Shown: in pieces, positions 49,595 to 57,478 of the stretch
Layout of the letters: each line of letters begins with the position of its first letter
Numbering within the stretch: position 1 is the first letter of the stretch
Assembly: GCF_040581405.1 (NCBI RefSeq)
Contig: NZ_CP137157.1
Coordinates: 2,127,001 to 2,191,000 of the forward strand
Direction of reading: 5' to 3'
DNA from: Komagataeibacter sucrofermentans DSM 15973
Lineage (GTDB): Bacteria; Pseudomonadota; Alphaproteobacteria; Acetobacterales; Acetobacteraceae
DNA length: 64,000 bases
Translations under genes and position numbers: made by a program
Notes under the pieces: model-generated
Told to the model about the DNA's origin: nothing
Databases searched by the model: none
Seen by the model: only the letters and a program-made list of their open reading frames with translations

Positions 49595-50674
49595 ATGATC
49601 AACCGCCGGGCTTTCATGGCCCTTGTGGCCGCAGGTTCCGCCCTGCCGTGGGGCGTACGGGCCTCGGAACTCCCGCGTGAGCGCCTGCCCCAGTCGCCCA
49701 CAGGCACGCCGGGGCTGCTCGTGGCGGGCAGCCACAGCGCCATGGCGGAACGGTGGAGCCCCATCCTGCCCACGGCGCTGGGCCAGGCGCTGGGCCTGCC
49801 CAACCCGCTGAGCGTGCGCGATACCGTGGGGCAGGACGGGGTGACGGGGGCCAACCTGTTCGATTCCCAGTTCGCATCCGATGGCATGATGGCGCTGGCC
49901 GCACCCGGACAGGCGCTGGTCTCCTCGCTGTGCGGCGACCCGCGCATTCATTTCGATTACAGCCGCTGGCTGCCGCTGCTGCTCAGCCTGACGGTGCCGA
50001 TCGTGATCGGGCGCACACAGTTGCACCGCAGCCTTGGCAGCTTCATGCGCGACCGACCCGTGCGCATTGCCGTCTCGACGCTGACCGGCATCGAACTGCC
50101 CACCGTGCTGGCCATGACGCTGTTCGGGCTGCGGCCCATACCGGTTACGGGCCTTGCCACGCCGCAGGCCGCCGCCGCCGCCCTGCGCGACAATCAGGTC
50201 GATGTCATCCAGATTACCGACCCGCTGGGCACGCCCGAAACGGCGGCGCTGACCAGCACGCTGGCGCAGGCGGGCTGCCCTGCCCTGTTTGCCCTGACCG
50301 ACCGGCCCGGCCCCTTCGCCCTGCCCGGCCAGACGATCATGAACATGGAAGACCGCCTGCGTCAGGATGCACGCTCGGCGCTGAACAGCCTGCTCCATGC
50401 CGCACTCAGGCCGCTGGCGGGCGCTGCGGGCGTGGATCTGGCGCTGGTGCGGCCCATGCTCACCTCATCGGCCACGCTGGCGCGGTGGCGGGCGGCCACC
50501 ACGCAGGCGCTGCGTGACGGCGCCCTGCAGGCCATGACGCATGATGCGGGCCGCACGCTGCTCACCGGCACGGACGCGACCGAGGCGCTGCGTCAGATCT
50601 CGGGCGATACCTCAAGCATCATGACCCTGCGCCGCTGGCTGGCCGCCAACCTGCCCACCTGGCGGCTGGGCTGA
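49595..50674 (+). CDS. Periplasmic substrate-binding-like protein (TctC/Bug type, tentative)
   Basis: 359 aa from ATG 49595, chosen because it gives a signal peptide MINRRAFMALVAAGSALPWGVRA. The body resembles solute-receptor folds of tripartite tricarboxylate transporters: an early GTPGLLVAGSHSAMAERWSPILPTALGQALG, DYSRWLPLLLSLTVPIVIGRTQ, and PVRIAVSTLTGIELPTVLAMTLFGLRPIPVTGLATPQAAAAALRDNQVDVIQI. No TctA/TctB membrane genes are nearby, so it would be an orphan receptor. The assignment is by pattern only and moderate. Alternatives are another type II periplasmic binding protein or an unknown secreted protein. Confidence 0.6.
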   Translation: MINRRAFMALVAAGSALPWGVRASELPRERLPQSPTGTPGLLVAGSHSAMAERWSPILPTALGQALGLPNPLSVRDTVGQDGVTGANLFDSQFASDGMMALAAPGQALVSSLCGDPRIHFDYSRWLPLLLSLTVPIVIGRTQLHRSLGSFMRDRPVRIAVSTLTGIELPTVLAMTLFGLRPIPVTGLATPQAAAAALRDNQVDVIQITDPLGTPETAALTSTLAQAGCPALFALTDRPGPFALPGQTIMNMEDRLRQDARSALNSLLHAALRPLAGAAGVDLALVRPMLTSSATLARWRAATTQALRDGALQAMTHDAGRTLLTGTDATEALRQISGDTSSIMTLRRWLAANLPTWRLG

Positions 50675-50680
50675 GCGGCG

Positions 50681-51292
50681 CTAGCGGTAAACGCCGCGCC
50701 CCGGCCTGCGCAGCAGCACGCGCACGGCACCCTGATTGGCCGCATGCGGGTGCACCACGGCCAGGATCAGGCGGCCAAGATCGCCGCGCCCCAGCCACAA
50801 TGGCAGCTCGCGCCGCAGGATGCCGCCATTATGGCCGCTGCCCAGCCCGGTAATGATCTCGACACAGCGCACGTTGTCGGCATGGGCCTGAATGAGAAAG
50901 CCGTGCAGGCGGTGGAACGCCGTCTGCGCCACCTGCCCGTGCAGGTCGAGCCTGCGCTCGGGGCGCAGCTTGCCGCTCACCAGCCCGCGCCAGCTCGTAT
51001 CATCGAGCCCCGGCCTGCGCACCCCGATCTCGAATGCGCCGCCCTTGCCCTTCTGCACCGTCAGGCTGTGCCCGGCGGTCTGGTGCACCGCGTGCACGCC
51101 GCCCTGCGCAAGGCGCTGCATGATGGCGGCCCGGCTCATGCCCGGCCGGTCAGCCTCGGGCGGCACGGCAGGCGGCGAAGCGGGTGGTGGCGTCTGGCCC
51201 GTGTGGCGTGGCGCGGTCCGTAGCGGCGCGATACCCTGCGCGAAGGCCGCCCACAGGGCCTGTTCCTCCTCGTTCAGTCTGCGCTGCCTCAC
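50681..51292 (-). CDS. Smr domain protein
   Basis: 203-aa protein with a C-terminal Smr (MutS2-like small MutS-related) nuclease domain: RRLDLHGQVAQTAFHRLHGFLIQAHADNVRCVEIITGLGSGHNGGILRRELPLWL, containing the LDLHG and TG.G motifs. The N-terminal half is Pro/Ala-rich and unstructured. Start: GTG 51292 has AAGGA eight bases before, and the protein then begins VRQRRLNEEEQALW as in alphaproteobacterial relatives; the open frame to 51442 is mostly repeat DNA. This is the canonical tim44-mltA-smr position, but with ccp and a methyltransferase in between. Confidence 0.88.
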   Translation of the reverse strand: MRQRRLNEEEQALWAAFAQGIAPLRTAPRHTGQTPPPASPPAVPPEADRPGMSRAAIMQRLAQGGVHAVHQTAGHSLTVQKGKGGAFEIGVRRPGLDDTSWRGLVSGKLRPERRLDLHGQVAQTAFHRLHGFLIQAHADNVRCVEIITGLGSGHNGGILRRELPLWLGRGDLGRLILAVVHPHAANQGAVRVLLRRPGRGVYR

Positions 51293-51427
51293 GGTATGAT
51301 TCCTTTCTGCGGGCCGGTGGCCTGCGCGCATAGAATCATACCGCGCCCGCAAGGTCCATGTTTTCAGGCATGGCCCCTGCGCAAAAGCCCCGAAAAGCCA
51401 GCCGGGAAAACCGCCGGAAGCGCTTGA

Positions 51428-51500
51428 TGAAGCTTTTTTCAAAACGATTCAAAAGGGCGCCGCCTTTTTTCAAAAAGGCGGCGCCCGGAAACGTTTATCC
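51428..51500 (-). repeat. Intergenic palindromic repeat, copy F
   Basis: GAAGCTTTTTTCAAAACGATTC (imperfect) plus GGGCGCCGCC TTTTTTCAAAAA GGCGGCGCCC, then GGAAACGTTTATCC. It begins 3 bp past the peroxidase stop when read leftward, so it should terminate that gene. Confidence 0.82.
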
Positions 51501-51502
51501 TC

Positions 51503-52915
51503 TCAAGGTGTCGTGTTGCGCAGGGTCTCGCCCTGATAGCGCCCCGTCAGCGTGTTGAGGAAGGCCACGATATCCGCCACATCCTGGTTCGACATGTCAT
51601 GGTCCGGCGTCTGGTAACGCGCCATCTTGCGCACGGCGTCATCAAGTGTCTTGACGCTGCCATCATGGAAGTAGGGCGCGGTCAGCGCGATGTTGCGCAG
51701 GTTGGGCACCTTGAAGCGCTCCATGTCGGCCGGGTCGTGGGTGACTTCAAAGCGCCCCTTGTCGGCATCGGTCAGCGTGCCGCCACGGGCCGCGAAATAA
51801 TCGCCTTCCAGCCCCATCGGCTCAAGCGCCTGCCCACCCATGGACGGGCCGGTATGACACCCCGCGCAGCCCACCTGCTTGAACAGCGCGTAGCCATGCT
51901 TTTCCTGCGTGTTGAGCGCCGCGTCATCGCCCTTCAGATACTGGTCAAAGCGGCTGTCAGGCGTAATCAGCGTCTTTTCATATTCGGCAATGGCGTTGGT
52001 GATGGTGGTCTCATCAATCGTGTCGCTGCCAAAGGCGGCCTCGAACGCAGGCGCGTAGGTCGGGTCGGCGCGCAGGCGGTCTGCCACGGCGCTCCAGTCA
52101 TGCGATCCCATCTCGACGGGGTTCATGACCGGCCCTGCCGCCTGCTGCGCCAGCGTGTCGGCGCGCGCGTTCCAGAACTGCCATCTGCTGAAGCCCGCAT
52201 CAAACACCGTCGGTACGTTGATCGGCCCCTTCTGCCCGTCAATGCCGGTAGCCGTGACCAGCCCGTCCACGCCGCCATGCTGCAGGCTGTGGCACGAGGC
52301 GCAGTTCGACTTTTCATCACCCGACAGCCTGCGGTCAAAGAACAGGCGCTGGCCCAGCGTGACCTTGCTGGCATCCACCGTGATCGATTCGGGAATGGGC
52401 TGCACGGGTTCGGCGGCAAAGCGGTCGGCCACGCCAGGCGTGGCGTAATGCTGGCGGCGCACCTGCGCAATCCAGTTGAGCATGCTCTCGCGCTGGCTGG
52501 CGGAAAGATGGGCATGCCAGTGCATGAGCAGGTACAGCGTGGGGGGCATGCGGTTCTGGTTGATGACTTCCTCGATGCGGGCCAGCTTTTCCTCATCGGG
52601 CAGGCTGCCATTGTGCAGCGCGTCGATCACCGGCTCCACGCGGAAGTGGCGCAGCCCCTCGGCGCGGTCACGGCTCATGAGCGGCTGCGCCACGGGAAGG
52701 TGGAAGTAAAACGGCAGCTCAACCTTGGCCGCGTGGCAGTAATCACATCGCGCCTCGCGCACCACATCCAGCGCGGCGCGTGACACCGCATCTACCCCCG
52801 CACCCGCAGGGGCGGGCGCGGTTGCGTGGTCAAAATGGGTGAGATAGGCGACCGTGCCGCCATACACCACGCCCCCTGCCACCACTGCCGCCGCAACCAT
52901 CTTCCTCATCGACAT
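51503..52915 (-). CDS. Tri-haem quinol peroxidase (YhjA-like cytochrome c peroxidase)
   Basis: 470-aa periplasmic enzyme reducing H2O2, attached by one N-terminal helix (MVAAAVVAGGVVYGGTVAYL). It has three haem c sites: CDYCH (57-61) in an added N-terminal domain, CASCH (205-209) and CAGCH (350-354) in the usual di-haem peroxidase body. The extra domain and size match E. coli YhjA (465 aa), which takes electrons directly from quinol, not from soluble cytochrome c. Other peroxidase features: LFFDRRLSGDEKSNCASCHSL and NLRNIALTAPYFHDGSVKTLDDAV. It follows the methyltransferase by 81 bp with two hairpins between. Confidence 0.93.
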   Translation of the reverse strand: MSMRKMVAAAVVAGGVVYGGTVAYLTHFDHATAPAPAGAGVDAVSRAALDVVREARCDYCHAAKVELPFYFHLPVAQPLMSRDRAEGLRHFRVEPVIDALHNGSLPDEEKLARIEEVINQNRMPPTLYLLMHWHAHLSASQRESMLNWIAQVRRQHYATPGVADRFAAEPVQPIPESITVDASKVTLGQRLFFDRRLSGDEKSNCASCHSLQHGGVDGLVTATGIDGQKGPINVPTVFDAGFSRWQFWNARADTLAQQAAGPVMNPVEMGSHDWSAVADRLRADPTYAPAFEAAFGSDTIDETTITNAIAEYEKTLITPDSRFDQYLKGDDAALNTQEKHGYALFKQVGCAGCHTGPSMGGQALEPMGLEGDYFAARGGTLTDADKGRFEVTHDPADMERFKVPNLRNIALTAPYFHDGSVKTLDDAVRKMARYQTPDHDMSNQDVADIVAFLNTLTGRYQGETLRNTTP

Positions 52916-52960
52916 GCAAAACCCTTTCGCTTGGCCTGCGGATGTTCTGGTCGATTGGAG

Positions 52961-52994
52961 GATTATTTGTCAAAATAATCGTTTCGATAAAAAC
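52961..52994. promoter_or_regulatory. Twin inverted repeats before the peroxidase
   Basis: GATTATTT - GTCA - AAATAATC (52961-52980) is followed directly by ATCGTTT - six bases - AAACGAT (52978 on), 46-80 bp upstream of the peroxidase start. Read leftward, TTGACA within it could be a -35 box. These may be a regulator site or a weak terminator of the methyltransferase. Confidence 0.45.
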
Positions 52995-52996
52995 GA

Positions 52997-53887
52997 TCAA
53001 GAATTTCGATCATCCATCCCATCCGCGCCAGCATCCGCCGTGGCCATAGCCTGACGTACGCGCTGCCGGGCCACATTGACATAGATGGTATCCAGATCGA
53101 TTCCGATGCCCCGCCCCCCTTCGCGCACGGCAGCGACGAGCGTGGTGCCCGTGCCCATGAAGGGGTCGAGCACCACGGGCGCGCTCTTGCCATGCAGGCG
53201 GATGCACATCTGTGGCAGCCGCACGGGAAACGTGCCGGGATGATGGAATTTCTGCGCCTTGCCCTGCACCGTCTCATACGGGATGAACCACGTATCGCCC
53301 CGGCAGCGTCGGTCCTGCCGGTGGCCACGGCGCACGATGTTCGACTTGTCCATGTAGGGCACGCCAATATCGAGCCGGTTCAGCCCCACATCGCCCCCGC
53401 GCGTGAGGTGGAACAGGTGCTCATGGTTACGGTTGAGGTAACGGTGGCTGTTGACCGGCTTGAAGTGGCCATGCGTGTCGTTGCCGACCGAGATGGACTT
53501 GACCCAGGTAATATGGTTTTGCAGCACGAATACCTCGCGCAGCCGCACCATCAGCTCGAACGGCAGCCAGGGCTGGGCCGATGACCCCGCCACGTTGAGG
53601 AAGAACGAGCCATCGGGCCGCATCACGCGCCGCACCTCACGCGCGATCTCGACCATCCAGTCCAGATAGCCGTCCTCTTCCAGCCGGTCGCGGTAGGTGC
53701 GGTATTTCAGGCCGATATTATAGGGCGGCGAGGTCACGACCACATCCACGCTATCGGCCTCCATGCGGCGCAGCGCGCGCAGGCAGTCGCCGCGCACCAG
53801 CAGATGCGGCCCCTCGGTGTAACGGACAGTCCGCGGCAGGCGCGGTGTGGATGCGGAAACCTGCCCCGCGCGGGGTCGCCCTGTCAT
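52997..53887 (-). CDS. Orphan DNA methyltransferase, beta class (TSPPYN)
   Basis: 296-aa S-adenosylmethionine-dependent amino-methyltransferase. The catalytic motif IV, TSPPYN (52-57), precedes the SAM-binding DPFMGTGTT (241-249), so it is beta-class. TSPPY in place of DPPY is commonest in N4-cytosine and some N6-adenine enzymes. The middle carries a candidate target-recognition region (residues about 130-215, with His/Arg-rich HGHFKPVNSHRYLNRNHEHLFH). No restriction gene is adjacent and the recognition sequence is unknown. It is not the usual CcrM, which has a C-terminal extension. It lies 36 bp after mltA. Confidence 0.88.
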   Translation of the reverse strand: MTGRPRAGQVSASTPRLPRTVRYTEGPHLLVRGDCLRALRRMEADSVDVVVTSPPYNIGLKYRTYRDRLEEDGYLDWMVEIAREVRRVMRPDGSFFLNVAGSSAQPWLPFELMVRLREVFVLQNHITWVKSISVGNDTHGHFKPVNSHRYLNRNHEHLFHLTRGGDVGLNRLDIGVPYMDKSNIVRRGHRQDRRCRGDTWFIPYETVQGKAQKFHHPGTFPVRLPQMCIRLHGKSAPVVLDPFMGTGTTLVAAVREGGRGIGIDLDTIYVNVARQRVRQAMATADAGADGMDDRNS

Positions 53888-53923
53888 GATGCTGCTACGC
53901 TCTTAACTCCGCCCGGAGCGGAT

Positions 53924-55147
53924 CTAGTGTTTATGTTTGTGCTTGTGGCTGTGCTTCTTTTCTCGCCCCGGTTCGCTGCGGGGCACCAGCAGGATCATCT
54001 GGCCGGGTGAATGCAGGTTTCCCGCCGCCTGCGCCGCCTCCGGCCCCCAGCCCATATACAGATCGGCCCGGTCCGGTCCCTTTATGTCGGTGCCCAGATC
54101 CTGCGCGAAGTCGAGCCTGTTCCATGTGGCCAGGTGGCCTGAAACCGGAACCTGCGCCTGCACCCATACCGGGCTTCCCAGCGGAATGTAAGAGCGGTCG
54201 ACCGCCATGGAGCGCCCCGGCGTAAGCGGCACGCCCAGCGCGCCCGGCGCACCGGCCAGCGGGCTGTCGGAAGGCAGCTGGCGGAAGAAGACGTAATTCG
54301 GGTTCTGCTCCATCACCGCCCGCGCCTTGCCCGGATTCGCTTCCAGCCAGCCCCGGATGGAGGCCATGTTAACATCATCGCTGCCAATCAGGCCCTGCGC
54401 CACCATGGCCCGGCCCAGCGGCACATAGGGCTGGCCATTGAGGCCATCAAAGCCAAGGCGGACCACCTCGTCATTGGGCAGGCGCACGCGGCCTGAACCC
54501 TGAATCTGCAAAAAGAACAGGTCCACCGGGTCGGCCAGCCACAGCAGTTCAAGCTTTTCATGCGCCAGCGCGCCCGCATCGATCTGCGCGCGGGTCCAGT
54601 AGGGCACAATCTGCCCGTCATGCATGCGCCCGGTCACGACATTGCCCTGCGCGTCACGCTGGCGCAGCAGGTCGGGGGGGCGGCGATAGACGGGGGTCTG
54701 GTAAATGCCGCCACGACGCAGGGAACCGCGAATCTCGGGCTCGTAATAGCCGGTGAACAGCATGCCCCCGGCGCGCTTGCCTGCGGGCAGGCGGGTCGGC
54801 ACGAACCATTGCTCGAAAAACGCACGCGCCGCGGCCCGGTCGCCGGCTGGCACCGCGCGGGCCGCCGTGCAGGCGGGCTGCCAGTCGCCAACCTGATGAC
54901 CCGCATGCGCAGAAGAATCACCCCCCAGCCCGCTTTCGGGCGGCAGGCTCTCGATCTTGTGGCATTCCGCCAGAAAAACGGGCAGCGCCTCTTCGTGCGC
55001 ATCATCCTGCCAGCCGGGCAGCTTGCTGAAGGAGAGCGCGTGGGCATGGTGGGATGGCGCCTTTGCCCCCAGCGTGGGGGACTCCATATGGCACCCGCAC
55101 AGGGCGGCAACGGCGCACAGCGGCGCAATACGCTTGAACACTTTCAT
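53924..55147 (-). CDS. mltA: Membrane-bound lytic murein transglycosylase A
   Basis: 407-aa outer-membrane lipoprotein that cleaves peptidoglycan to 1,6-anhydromuropeptides. Lipobox LCAVAALCGC gives lipidated Cys20. The MltA barrel has GMLFTGYYEPEIRGSL, PYWTRAQIDAG, and ADPVDLFFLQIQGSGRVRL; the C-terminal 3D domain has RLDFAQDLGTDIKGPDRADLYMGWGPEA with catalytic Asp residues. An unusual His/Lys tail (KKHSHKHKHKH) ends the protein and could bind metals. It is downstream of tim44, as in many alphaproteobacteria. Confidence 0.95.
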   Translation of the reverse strand: MKVFKRIAPLCAVAALCGCHMESPTLGAKAPSHHAHALSFSKLPGWQDDAHEEALPVFLAECHKIESLPPESGLGGDSSAHAGHQVGDWQPACTAARAVPAGDRAAARAFFEQWFVPTRLPAGKRAGGMLFTGYYEPEIRGSLRRGGIYQTPVYRRPPDLLRQRDAQGNVVTGRMHDGQIVPYWTRAQIDAGALAHEKLELLWLADPVDLFFLQIQGSGRVRLPNDEVVRLGFDGLNGQPYVPLGRAMVAQGLIGSDDVNMASIRGWLEANPGKARAVMEQNPNYVFFRQLPSDSPLAGAPGALGVPLTPGRSMAVDRSYIPLGSPVWVQAQVPVSGHLATWNRLDFAQDLGTDIKGPDRADLYMGWGPEAAQAAGNLHSPGQMILLVPRSEPGREKKHSHKHKHKH

Positions 55148-55199
55148 AAAGATGTATTTATCATGACTTTATTGATGAAAGTAAGGCAGTTCATTCTGC

Positions 55200-55880
55200 C
55201 TATGCGCTACGGCTTGCTCCAAGCCGCCAGCCACCACCACTGACGCCAAGCACGCGCTCGAACACCCACAGGTCGGAGAACTCGGTCACGGCATCCACGC
55301 CCGCTACGGGCTGCCCGTTGCCATCCATCGTAACGCTGATCTGGTCGGACACGATGCGCACCTCGATATGGGCGACAGGATTGGGGCCTGTCGTCTCGTC
55401 AACATCCGCGCCAATGATGGCGATATCGGTAATATCGCGGATTTCGCTGCGCAGGGTCTCGCCCGCCTGCTGGCGAGACTGGATCGCGGCCTCGAACGCG
55501 GTGAAGGTGGCCGCCGTGAGCAGCGTGCGCAGCGTGTTCAGGTCGCCTGCCGCGTAGGCGGTCACGATCTGGCGAAAGGCCGCCTCAGCGCCCTTGGCAA
55601 ACCCGTCTGGCGTGAAATCGGGCTGGAGTGCCCCAATGCGGGCCAGCACGCCGCCCACGCGCGTATCGGGCGTGGGGATGTCGTATGTAACGCTGGGCGG
55701 GGGCGGCTCGGGCGCTGTTTCCACCACCGTGGGGGCCACGGGCGGTGCTGCCATGGGACGGGCCGCCGGTTCGGCGCCGACACGGCGGCCAAGGATGCTA
55801 CGCAGCCGCAGCACTAGAAAAACAGCCACCAGCCCCAGAACAATCAGATCCAGCGGAAAATGACCAAAAGAAAAATTCAT
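55200..55880 (-). CDS. Tim44/TimA-like inner-membrane protein
   Basis: 226 aa: one N-terminal helix (DLIVLGLVAVFLVLRLRSIL), a Pro/Ala-rich linker (about 30-80) and a C-terminal Tim44-like domain (FTPDGFAKGAEAAFRQIVTAYAAGDLNTLRTLLTAATFTAFEAAIQSRQQAGETLRSEIRDITDIAIIGADVD; HIEVRIVSDQIS). This is the bacterial ancestor of the mitochondrial import motor subunit. In alphaproteobacteria it neighbours secB and mltA, as here. The molecular role in bacteria is not settled. Confidence 0.92.
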   Translation of the reverse strand: MNFSFGHFPLDLIVLGLVAVFLVLRLRSILGRRVGAEPAARPMAAPPVAPTVVETAPEPPPPSVTYDIPTPDTRVGGVLARIGALQPDFTPDGFAKGAEAAFRQIVTAYAAGDLNTLRTLLTAATFTAFEAAIQSRQQAGETLRSEIRDITDIAIIGADVDETTGPNPVAHIEVRIVSDQISVTMDGNGQPVAGVDAVTEFSDLWVFERVLGVSGGGWRLGASRSA

Positions 55881-56083
55881 GCCGCGCGTCCATCACCGCA
55901 GGCGGGCCAGCCTGCCAAAGATTACCCTGCGCCACAACATAGGCAACGCCCGGAGCCAGCACAATGCGCGAGGGGCGTTAAAATTCCGGCAGCTGGTATG
56001 GCATCACCTGCATACCCATGCTACGGCCAGAGAATACGGTACCCTTTCTTTTCGCGTATATCTTGTGGGGAATACAGACAAGC

Positions 56084-56605
56084 ATGTCCGACACGACTCA
56101 GCCGCCCACCCCAGAAAACGGCCAGAGCGCCCCCCCGGCGCAGCCTCTGGCAATCAACCTGCAATACATCAAGGATCTCTCGTTCGAAGTGCCCGCCGGG
56201 GCTGAAATCTTCGCAACGCTGCGCACCAACCCGCAGATTTCGGTCAACATTGACGTGCAGGCCAACCGTCTGGAACCCGACCAGATGGTGTTTGAGGTGA
56301 TCCTGGCCGTAAAGACCGAGGCCAGCGAACCGCCGCAGCAGGAAGGTGGCCCGCAGGGGCGTCCGGTGTTCATTGCCGAGCTGGCCTATGCCTGCATCGT
56401 GACCCTGACCAACCCGCCTGCCGAACTGGTCGAGCCGATCCTGCTCGTTGAAGTGCCGCGCCTGATCTTCCCCTATGTGCGCAACATCCTCAGCGAAGTC
56501 ACGCGCGATGGCGGCTTCCCGCCCGTGGTGCTGCAGCCGATCGACTTCGTGGCGCTGTGGCAGGCCAAGCGTAACTCGTTTGACCAGACGCCGGGCCACG
56601 CCTGA
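56084..56605 (+). CDS. secB: Protein-export chaperone SecB
   Basis: 173-aa tetrameric chaperone that keeps preproteins unfolded and delivers them to SecA. Core features: LAINLQYIKDLSFEVPAG, FEVILAVKTEA, ELAYACIVTLTNPP, and EVPRLIFPYVRNILSEVTRDGGFPPVVLQPIDFVALWQAK. The start MSDTTQPPTPENG (56084) is the family-like acidic/proline N-terminus; an upstream frame to 56018 is unlikely. Divergent from tim44 and followed by a terminator. Confidence 0.97.
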   Translation: MSDTTQPPTPENGQSAPPAQPLAINLQYIKDLSFEVPAGAEIFATLRTNPQISVNIDVQANRLEPDQMVFEVILAVKTEASEPPQQEGGPQGRPVFIAELAYACIVTLTNPPAELVEPILLVEVPRLIFPYVRNILSEVTRDGGFPPVVLQPIDFVALWQAKRNSFDQTPGHA

Positions 56606-56631
56606 TCCTTCTGGCCGTTACGGCTACAGCC

Positions 56632-56665
56632 AAAAGGCCGGGGGCAGATGCTCCCGGCCTTTTTT
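56632..56665 (+). terminator. Terminator of secB
   Basis: Stem AAGGCCGGGG / CTCCCGGCCTT with one mismatch around a CAGATG loop, then T6. 26 bp past the stop. Confidence 0.88.
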
Positions 56666-56734
56666 CATGCTTCGTGCAATCCCTTTGCACGGGCAGCCAT
56701 TTTTAAAAAAACCACCATTTGGGGGGCTTGCGGT

Positions 56735-57478
56735 TCAGCGGGCTTCGCCAAGGCAGGCGAGCATGGCGGCCTGATCCGGCCGCCCCGCCACGCGTATGGC
56801 CCGCCAAGCAGGCCCGGTGGCCAGGGCGGCTGCCACGCCATCTGACATGGCCACGGCGACTACCTGCCTCAGCCTCGCAGCCTGCGAGGCACCCAGCACG
56901 GCAAGAAAAGCCTGCGCCGTGCGGGTGGAATAGAACAGGATCGCCGCCACCTGCCCTGCCCCGAGCGCTTGTGCCGCCTGCGGGGGCAGACGCCGCGCGG
57001 GGCTGACCGCATAGACACAGCGCCGCACCACGCGAAACCCCTCCGCCCGCAGCGCCCGCGCCATGTCATGTCCGTAACCACGCCCCACGGCCAGCAGCAG
57101 CAGACCCCGCGCGGGCAGGGCCGCACGCAGCAACGCGCTCAGATCATCCGCCGTGCCAGCCGCCGTGATGACATGCGCAAAGCCGACGGCCCGTGCACGC
57201 TCACCCGTAGCGTGGCCCACAACGTAACAGGGCACATCGTGCCACGCAGGGCGATTGACGGCGGCAATGGCCTGCCCGCTGGTCAGCACGATGGCATCGG
57301 GCCGGGGCGTGCCCCGGGCCAGGGCAAGGGTTTCGACATGCAGCAGGGGGGCGGCGATGGCCTGCCACCCCAGTCCGCCCACCGCCGCCATGGTGGGGGC
57401 GAGGCCCGGCGGGGGGCGGGTAATGATGACCCCGTTGCGCGCAACGGGGTCGGATGGCGGATTAGGCGCTTTCGGCAA
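56735..57478 (-). CDS. hemD: Uroporphyrinogen-III synthase
   Basis: Closes the linear hydroxymethylbilane made by HemC, with D-ring inversion. The family is poorly conserved; recognised from VIITRPPPG at the start, PDAIVLTSGQAI, CYVVGHATGERARAVGF, LLAVGRGYGHDMARALRAEGFRVVRRCVYAVSP and AILFYSTRTAQAFL. The start is unclear: no ATG/GTG lies near VIITRP. I list TTG 57478 (overlapping the hemC stop by 17 bp); GTG 57523 or ATG 57541 inside hemC are other choices. A perfect 24-bp palindrome spans the region just upstream of VIITRP. The position after hemC and the overlap support the identity. Confidence 0.82.
   Translation of the reverse strand: MPKAPNPPSDPVARNGVIITRPPPGLAPTMAAVGGLGWQAIAAPLLHVETLALARGTPRPDAIVLTSGQAIAAVNRPAWHDVPCYVVGHATGERARAVGFAHVITAAGTADDLSALLRAALPARGLLLLAVGRGYGHDMARALRAEGFRVVRRCVYAVSPARRLPPQAAQALGAGQVAAILFYSTRTAQAFLAVLGASQAARLRQVVAVAMSDGVAAALATGPAWRAIRVAGRPDQAAMLACLGEAR
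57428..57451. repeat. Perfect 24-bp palindrome at the hemC/hemD junction
   Basis: Each half is GACCCCGTTGCG or its exact complement CGCAACGGGGTC, with no central gap. It lies 11 bp past the hemC stop (reading leftward), within the apparent start of hemD. In mRNA it would form a strong hairpin over the hemD ribosome-entry region; on DNA it could bind a dimeric regulator. Confidence 0.75.

Noticed and set aside
52997..53887. Restriction-modification system
   Set aside because: Neighbours are mltA and a peroxidase; no endonuclease or specificity gene is adjacent, so only an orphan methyltransferase is supported.
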